From NCBI GenBank assembly GCA_017609945.1, contig JAFCCZ010000060.1:1-5546 (forward strand): a DNA stretch of 5,546 bases, read 5' to 3'. Source of the DNA: Candidatus Iainarchaeum sp. (GTDB lineage: Archaea > Iainarchaeota > Iainarchaeia > Iainarchaeales > GCA-2688035). The position numbers were made by a program, and so were the translations under genes. Positions 1 through 5,000 of this stretch are shown piece after piece (within the stretch, counting starts at the first letter, position 1; each line of letters starts with the position of its first letter). The notes under the pieces are model-generated. The model made no database searches. It had not been told where the DNA came from and saw only the letters and a program-made list of their open reading frames with translations.

Positions 1-45
1 AACAGAACGGTACTGGAGGTAAGGGTAAATGAACATTACAGATAG
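1..45 (+). CDS. possible 3' end of an upstream gene (partial)
   Basis: In the first forward frame the window opens with 14 sense codons (NRTVLEVRVNEHYR) and a TAG stop at 43-45. The alternating hydrophobic pattern resembles a final beta strand, like the end of the pilin-like gene at 477-824 (RVTLTVFK). It would overlap the next gene by 17 nt, similar to the 20-nt overlap seen further on. The third frame (stop TGA at 30-32, giving an ATGA overlap with the next start) is an alternative, and the second frame closes at 20-22. Too little is visible to name a product. Confidence 0.3.
   Translation, partial: NRTVLEVRVNEHYR
15..20 (+). promoter_or_regulatory. Shine-Dalgarno GGAGGT for the pilin-like gene at 29
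   Basis: GGAGGT is a perfect match to the archaeal 16S rRNA 3' end complement and lies 8 nt before the ATG at 29. It fixes that start and shows the gene is translated from a transcript with a leader, probably co-transcribed with something upstream. Confidence 0.8.
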
Positions 46-496
46 GGGGTTTGCTTTCTCTCTGGATATTACGTTCTCCTCAATACTCGTTTTTGCGATG
101 CTCTTTCTTGCAACATTTTACTTCGGCACAGAAAGCGAAAGCGCGCTTGAATCTGTTAGGAAGTTTGGGCTGTGGAAGAACGCGCTCTCCGTTGCAGATT
201 CCCTTGTCAAAAACCGCTCCGAAAACGGGCTTCTTGGAGCCGCAGTCTTTGACGAGGAAAAGAGAAGGGTAATGGGAAACGAGCTGGACTTGAAGAGAAT
301 ACGGGAGATAACTGGTATTGAATCAAGCGAGTTTTTTGTAAAAGAGGTTTCAATCTCCTTCAAGGGCGGGCGGAGAGAAGCTGTGAGGATTAATGAAAAA
401 AATGCAGGATCCTGCATTTCCATTGAGCGTGTTGTAGGGGCTGAGAATGAAATTGCACTGCTGGGGGTTGTTGCCTGTGAAATGCAAGGCCATTAG
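29..496 (+). CDS. pilin-like protein with prepilin-type signal (SLD subtype)
   Basis: A 155-residue secreted or membrane-anchored protein, probably a minor pilin or pseudopilin. The N-terminus is short and charged (MNITDRG) and is followed by FAFSLD and a hydrophobic stretch to about residue 32. This is the layout of archaeal prepilin-type (class III-like) signals, where a prepilin peptidase would cut after Gly7 and the hydrophobic helix would pack in the filament core or sit in the membrane. The acidic residue is at +6 (Asp13). The rest is a soluble, charged domain of about 120 residues with one N-glycosylation sequon (NRS, about residue 62) and two late cysteines (about 128 and 151) that could pair outside the cell. 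I do not recognise the C-terminal domain. The ATG is preceded by GGAGGT at 8 nt. It overlaps the next gene by 20 nt, so the two are probably co-translated. The class assignment rests on the N-terminus alone. Confidence 0.85.
   Translation: MNITDRGFAFSLDITFSSILVFAMLFLATFYFGTESESALESVRKFGLWKNALSVADSLVKNRSENGLLGAAVFDEEKRRVMGNELDLKRIREITGIESSEFFVKEVSISFKGGRREAVRINEKNAGSCISIERVVGAENEIALLGVVACEMQGH
463..468 (+). promoter_or_regulatory. SD-like GGGGGT that favours the GTG start at 477
   Basis: GGGGGT lies 8 nt before GTG 477, the same spacing as GGAGGT to ATG 29 in the preceding gene. This favours GTG 477 over the in-frame ATG at 447, which would put ten extra residues (MKLHCWGLLP) in front of the signal. 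Confidence 0.55.
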
Positions 497-824
497 CCCA
501 AGCCTTGAGGCCGCATTAAGCCTGCTGGTGCTTGCAGCAGTCATCCTGTCCACACCAAGCGCGGAAAGCCCTGGCCTACAGAACCTTCTCATCCTGCAGA
601 AAGAACACGACCTGATGAGAGTCTGGGCAAGAAACGGAATTCCGGGAATTGGGGGAATGGAGTCCGATTTTCGGTTCGCGTTTGGAAACAATAGCGGAAA
701 AATTGAAGTGAACGGTGAAGCTGTTTCAATCGGGCCTGAGTCTAAAGAGGCTGTTTCCGCACAAATGGAGTTCTTTGACAGCAAGCTTAACAGGAAAAGG
801 GTCACGCTAACTGTATTCAAGTAG
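477..824 (+). CDS. pilin-like protein with prepilin-type signal (SLE subtype)
   Basis: A 115-residue protein read from GTG 477. It begins MKCKAISPSLEAALS and continues with a hydrophobic helix to about residue 24, which again fits a prepilin-type signal: basic n-region, likely cut after Ala5, acidic Glu11 at +6, then the core helix. The exported part is about 90 residues, ends in a strand-like RVTLTVFK, and carries one sequon (NNS). It shares the S-L-[DE] signature with the gene at 29, so the two are probably partner minor pilins of one filament or secretion apparatus. It overlaps that gene by 20 nt at its start and runs 18 nt into the convergent gene at its end. An ATG at 447 in the same frame is the alternative start. 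The function of the exported part is unknown. Confidence 0.8.
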   Translation: MKCKAISPSLEAALSLLVLAAVILSTPSAESPGLQNLLILQKEHDLMRVWARNGIPGIGGMESDFRFAFGNNSGKIEVNGEAVSIGPESKEAVSAQMEFFDSKLNRKRVTLTVFK

Positions 825-1253
825 CACTCTGTTGTTCTCTTTTCTCAGAGTGAAAACAGTTTCAGTTGAGAAGGTGGTTTCGGGCAAGCCAGGGTTGTTT
901 GGGAACTTTGCCTCAAAAGACTTTGTTGCGTTGAGAGGGGTGCTCTTGACAACCAGGGTAATGGAATTGGGAGTTGAATTCAAGACCCATTCCCCAACAG
1001 GCTTTGCGGTCAGGGTAGTTGCTGAACCATCTCCCAAAAAGGCAAACTCTAACGCCCTGACCTCAAGCGCACTTGAGAACCTCTTTGCCGCAATAACGTC
1101 AGCTGAAAAGAAGGAAAGCGCATAGCTCTTTTGGATAACCGGGAGAAGCAGTGAAAAGAAAAAAAGCAGGGCCGCAAGGAGCAGGAGGTACTCAATGCTT
1201 GTCTGGCCCCTTGCGCAATCAAATATTTTCAATCTCCTTGAAGATTTTGGCAC
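807..1253 (-). CDS. class III signal peptide pilin-like protein (QTSIEYL)
   Basis: A 148-residue protein from GTG 1253. After a basic leader (MPKSSRRLKIFDCAR) comes G-QTSIEYLLLLAALL, the canonical archaeal class III signal: prepilin peptidase cuts between Gly16 and Gln17, Glu21 is at +5, and a hydrophobic helix runs to about residue 39. The exported part is rich in Thr, Ser and Asn, looks beta-rich, and has two N-glycosylation sequons (NST, NAT), as expected of a surface pilin. The start is uncertain: TTG 1265 (GGGGG nine bases upstream) would add four residues, TTG 1232 would shorten the leader to MKIFDCAR, and GTG 1253 has GAGG six bases upstream. All choices overlap the preceding gene (by 35 nt for GTG 1253), so it is probably translationally coupled to it. 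Its last 18 nt overlap the convergent gene ending at 824. Confidence 0.85.
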   Translation of the reverse strand: MPKSSRRLKIFDCARGQTSIEYLLLLAALLFFFSLLLPVIQKSYALSFFSADVIAAKRFSSALEVRALEFAFLGDGSATTLTAKPVGEWVLNSTPNSITLVVKSTPLNATKSFEAKFPNNPGLPETTFSTETVFTLRKENNRVLLEYS

Positions 1254-1401
1254 TCTTTTCCTCAATTACCTTTGCCCCCTCGGCGCTTGTTTCGCGCAAC
1301 TGCGAAACAAAGAGCAGTACAAGGGCAACCACAGCTGCAAGAACAATGATCAGTTCTATGGAAATCTGGGCCCTGCGCTCACTCAAAAAAATCCAAACCA
1401 T
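1219..1401 (-). CDS. small class III signal peptide pilin-like protein (QISIEL)
   Basis: A 60-residue protein. The leader MVWIFLSERRA is followed by QISIELIIVLAAVVALVLLF, a class III prepilin-type signal with Glu at +5 and likely cleavage after Ala11. What remains after the hydrophobic helix is only about 27 residues of charged, probably helical sequence (AKVIEEKSAKIFKEIENI). This is therefore a mini-pilin: a long N-terminal helix with almost no head domain, which could be a filament scaffold or assembly subunit. It is the first gene of the leftward pair and starts just inside the divergent spacer. AGGT seven bases upstream of ATG 1401 is a weak SD. TATA-like boxes at 1423-1430 and 1460-1469 could drive it. 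A TTG six codons in (giving MSERRAQ) is an alternative start. Confidence 0.85.
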   Translation of the reverse strand: MVWIFLSERRAQISIELIIVLAAVVALVLLFVSQLRETSAEGAKVIEEKSAKIFKEIENI

Positions 1402-1422
1402 AAAAGGAACCTGCAGGCCGAG

Positions 1423-1430
1423 TTTTAAAA
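1423..1430 (-). promoter_or_regulatory. TATA-like box for the leftward pilin pair
   Basis: TTTTAAAA, preceded on the minus strand by purine-rich GAAGGAAAGC (BRE-like). Transcription starting about 25 nt downstream would begin at about 1402, next to ATG 1401, giving an essentially leaderless transcript. A second AT box, TTTTTTAAAA at 1469-1460 on the minus strand, would instead give a leader of about 35 nt that keeps the weak SD AGGT. The sequence alone does not decide between them. Confidence 0.45.
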
Positions 1431-1442
1431 GCTTTCCTTCAG

Positions 1443-1460
1443 ATTCGTTAAAAAACGAAT
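1443..1460. repeat. inverted repeat ATTCGTT-AAAA-AACGAAT in divergent spacer
   Basis: Two perfect 7-bp arms separated by AAAA lie near the middle of the 102-nt spacer between the divergent genes at 1401 and 1504. The position between both sets of TATA-like boxes suits an operator for a dimeric regulator. A transcribed hairpin is less likely, since only a transcript with an unusually early start would contain it. No protein can be assigned. Confidence 0.5.
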
Positions 1461-1471
1461 TTTAAAAAACG
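1448..1471 (+). repeat. 10-bp direct repeat TTAAAAAACG, 14-bp period
   Basis: TTAAAAAACG occurs at 1448-1457 and again at 1462-1471. The first copy overlaps the right arm of the inverted repeat at 1443-1460, and the second overlaps the AT box at 1460-1469. It may be paired regulator sites or duplicated TATA/BRE elements. In such AT-rich DNA, chance remains possible. Confidence 0.4.
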
Positions 1472-1473
1472 GG

Positions 1474-1482
1474 TTTTTAATT
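1474..1482 (+). promoter_or_regulatory. TATA-like box for the M50 protease gene, leaderless start
   Basis: TTTTTAATT is centred about 26 nt before ATG 1504, and no SD-like purine run precedes that ATG (context CCGTAGTTTATG). This is the usual archaeal layout for a leaderless mRNA beginning at or next to its start codon. Confidence 0.5.
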
Positions 1483-1503
1483 GTTTCCGGCAAACCGTAG
1501 TTT

Positions 1504-2094
1504 ATGAAGGCAAGCGAAAGAAATGACCTGATTGTTAGCTGGCTTACCATAAGCGTTGCGTTTGCAATAGTTCTGAGTCCTGGTTTTCTGGACATCGGTG
1601 CATTCACTTCCCTTTTTCCAATAAGCGCGATTGTTGTCGGGACAGGATTTATATTCCACGAGCTGGCACACCGCCAGGTTGCAAAGAAATTTGGTGCGCA
1701 CGCGGAATACAGGGCATGGCAGGCGGGACTGATTTTCGCGATCTTTTCCTCGTTCCTTGGATTTATTTTTGCCGCACCCGGGGCAGTCTACATTTACGGA
1801 AACATTAACAGAAAACAGAACGGGATTATTTCCATAGCCGGGCCATTAACCAACATTGCTGTTGCAATTATGTTCTTCCTGGTTATTCTGCTCAATGTGA
1901 ATGAGTGGGTTAACCTCGTTGGGATACTGGGCTTCAGGATAAACATGTTTCTTGCCCTATTCAACCTCCTCCCTATCGGGCCGCTTGACGGAAGCAAGGT
2001 GTTTGTTTGGAGCAAGCTGGCGTGGGGGATAACGATTGCGGTATCGTTTATCGGTGTGTTTCTTGCCCCACTCTTTCTTGCGGTACTGTTTTAG
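1504..2094 (+). CDS. site-2 protease-family (M50) membrane metalloprotease
   Basis: A 196-residue integral-membrane zinc protease of the S2P/M50 family, which cleaves membrane proteins within or near the bilayer. HELAH at 52-56 supplies two zinc-binding His and the catalytic Glu53. NLLPIGPLDG at 154-163 supplies the third ligand, Asp162, in the family's second motif. SIAGPLTN (110-117) matches the conserved GP..N segment between them. Hydrophobic segments lie at roughly 10-30, 38-58, 75-97, 108-130, 138-156 and 175-196. No PDZ or CBS domain is attached, so this is a minimal core form; its length is near that of compact archaeal homologues. The start at ATG 1504 appears leaderless. The stop is one base from the stop of the convergent CDC48 gene. 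The substrate is unknown. Its neighbours offer membrane-anchored pilins and an unfoldase, but a working link is only inference. Confidence 0.9.
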   Translation: MKASERNDLIVSWLTISVAFAIVLSPGFLDIGAFTSLFPISAIVVGTGFIFHELAHRQVAKKFGAHAEYRAWQAGLIFAIFSSFLGFIFAAPGAVYIYGNINRKQNGIISIAGPLTNIAVAIMFFLVILLNVNEWVNLVGILGFRINMFLALFNLLPIGPLDGSKVFVWSKLAWGITIAVSFIGVFLAPLFLAVLF

Positions 2095-2095
2095 G

Positions 2096-5000
2096 TTAGC
2101 CAACGTAGCTTGGCTTGAAGGCAGAATGACTTTCCTTGAATTCCTCGTAGGCTTCCTCTGTTTCTTCGGTGATGCTTGGCTTCATCTTTTTGAGCACGGC
2201 ACCAAAGTGTTCTTTCTGAACCTTGCTGGGCTTTAGGTTATTTTCCTTAAGTGCAAGCAAGGCCGATTCCCTCACCAGCCCCTCAAGGTCTGCTCCGCTA
2301 AAGCCGTCGGTTGCCTTGGCAATATCCTCCAAGTCAACAAGCGAAGATTTAATCTTTTTCATTGCTTCACCAAAGTGTTCAATTGTAATCAGTTTATGCT
2401 TAGTGCCTTTTTCATTATTGGCTAAAGTCTCTGTATCTTTTACTAATTGTGTTATGTGCTTTTCACCAAAACTAACAGACTGATTTGCCAATTTCTTGAG
2501 CTCATCCTCATTAAGCTGTTCTTTCTCAGAATTTGCGTATTTCTTGAGCATATTTAATCTTTCTGCATTAGTTAAAGAAAACTCAAGCATTTTTTTGTCG
2601 GCAATTGGCTTGGTGTGAACCTTCAGAATGCTAAGCCTTGCCTTTTTGTCGGGAGCGGGAACGTTAATCAGCTTGTCAATTCTGCCAGGCCGCATGATTC
2701 CTGGGTCAAGCAGGTCAGGGCGGTTTGTTGCGGCGACAAACACGACATTGTGCAGTGCCTCAACCCCATCAAGCTCTGTAAGAAGCTGGTTAAGAACGCG
2801 GTCACCAACATGGCTGCCTGGCCCCTCACCCCTTCTACTGGCGATGCTGTCAATCTCATCAAAGAAAACTATTGCCGGGGCAACCTGCCTGGCACGCCTG
2901 AAAATCTTCCTAATGCCCTTCTCACTTTCACCAACCCACATGCTCAAAAGCTCTGGTCCCTTTATGCTGATAAAGTTTGCCTCGCTTTCGGTTGCAACCG
3001 CCTTTGCAAGAAGTGTCTTACCGCAACCAGGCGGCCCAAAGAGAAGCACGCCGCTTGGCGGCCTGATTCCCATCTTCTTGAATGACTCGGGGTTTTTCAG
3101 CGGCCACTCTATGGCCTGCTTCAGTTCCTCTTTAACCCTTGACAGGCCGCCAATGTCATCCCATTTCACGTTCGGGATCTCAATTGCAACCTCCCTGAGC
3201 GCAGAAGGCTGCACGTCCTTCAGTCCGTTCATAAAATCCTTTCTGTTGACCTCAAGGTTTTCAAGGACCTCGGGAGGAATGTGCTCCTCCTCAAGGTCTA
3301 TTTTTGGAAGGTAGCGCCTGAGAGCTCTCATCGCGGCCTCTTTTGCAAGCGCCTCAAGGTCTGCTCCCACAAATCCGTAAAGTCTTTCAGCAAACTCATC
3401 AAGTAAAGCACTAACCAGTAAACTAGAAATTTTACTTTTATCCTTAGCTTCCAAAGAGTCTAAAAAAGATCGTTTTTCCTTAATGGTCTTAAACTGCTTC
3501 AATTTTAAAAGCAGTTGAGAAGTCTGCTCGTTTGGTTCATCCTTTCCGTTAAGCTCTTTAACGGCCCTGGAAATATAGTCATTTTCCAGGGGAGTTGCAA
3601 GAGGCATTCCCCTTGTGTGAATCTGCAGGATTTCCTTTCTTGCCTTTTTGTTTGGGACAGGAAACTCTATTTCGCGGTCAAACCTGCCTGGTCGGCGCAG
3701 TGCCTCGTCAATGCTGTTGACCCTGTTTGTTGCGGCAATCACTATAACGTTTCCGCGCGCTTCAAGGCCGTCCATCGATGCAAGGATTTGCGCCACAACC
3801 CTTCTTTCAACTTCCCCAATGACTTCCCCCCTCTTTGGGGCAATGGCATCAATCTCGTCAATAAATATTATGCTCGGGGTGTTCTCTTCAGCGTCCTTGA
3901 AAATTTGCCTGATTCTTTCCTCTGCCTCGCCAACAAACTTGCTGTTGTGCATTACAACAAGGCTATGGCCTGCTAAGAAATTGTTAAAGGGCTCAACTGT
4001 AAAATCAAAGAGGGTTTCTTCACCACAGGAGATTACATTCTTTACCTCACACCAACGCAGATCTGAGTTTGCTATTTTAGCCAGCTTTCTTTCCTTCAAA
4101 TGGCGGTTTATTTCAACCAGCTTTCTTTGAGTCAACCGGTCTCTGCCAGAGATATACCTTTCGGTTGCACTCTCAGGAATGCCTCTGCCATAAACAAGCT
4201 TCTTTTTAGTTTTTACCTGCTTCAAAAAGGGGCTAATGTTGGGTATTGGAAAATCATCACCTGTTTTCTTTCTTGATGCATACCATTTTCTGACTATGGT
4301 AAATTTGCTTGTTTTTGAGTCAATCAATTCAACAAACAACTCTCTAGATCTGTTTCCAATAAAAGTTAAGGCAAACATTTTGCCATATTTTGTGTTCCAA
4401 GGCTCAATCTTTGAAACAATGCCAAGTTTTCTTAAGAGGATGCAAAGATCCTTCAAAACATTTTTACCCACCGCATAAATCCTTATTGTTGGATAGCCTC
4501 CGGTGCCTTTGCTTACCGTGCCATCCCCTTCCCAGAACCCAGTTACAAAAGCAGTGGTTTCCTCTCTAGAGAGTGAAAAGAACCATTTTGGAAGTGAGTA
4601 ATTTCTCTTCCTTCCAATGGGATAGCCAATAACCTCAATGAAGTATTTTCTCAGGGCTTTTGAATAACACAAAGCTTTTTCTTTCTTTATCTTGGCATTT
4701 AGACCAAACAATTTCTTGCAAAGTTCTGCAAAGGTTTCCTTTAGACCGGTATCAAGGTTGGCAAAACATAATCCGTCCTTCTCTAAGCACCCCTCACTGT
4801 ACATTAAACCAAGCAGGTAAAGGAGGTCTTTTGAAGATTTCTTGGGAAAATTTGGAGAGCCGTTGTTTGTGAATTCGACGGTTTTGCCATTAGGAATTTC
4901 CTTGGCAAAAGCAATTAAGTCACCTGCATTCAACTGGTCTGCTGTTCTCCAAGCGATGTTCCCAAAAGAATCCAGGACCGCAAAAGGCTGGTTGGCTGAA

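Noticed and set aside
447..449. ATG 447 as the start of the second pilin-like gene
   Set aside because: GTG 477 has an SD-like box at the same 8-nt spacing as the preceding gene and gives a shorter, typical leader before the cleavage site. Not fully excluded.
350..820. 156-codon reverse open frame opposite the first two pilin-like genes
   Set aside because: The forward genes have SD boxes and prepilin signals; this frame has neither and reads as shadow sequence.
1443..1460. Inverted repeat as an intrinsic terminator
   Set aside because: It lies upstream of both divergent genes, not after any gene, and has an AT-rich stem. An operator fits the position better.
2628..3314. 228-codon forward open frame opposite CDC48 D2
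   Set aside because: It is antisense to highly conserved ATPase motifs, its translation is Ser/Pro-rich without domain features, and it has no promoter or SD. It is a shadow frame.
3401..3595. D1 lid insert as a second mini-intein or intein remnant
   Set aside because: It is only about 60 residues, with no Cys or Ser at the left junction context, no His-Asn end and no block motifs.
3648..4130. Forward open frame opposite D1 and the end of the intein
   Set aside because: It is antisense to Walker B, Arg-finger and intein block G coding. No independent features are seen.
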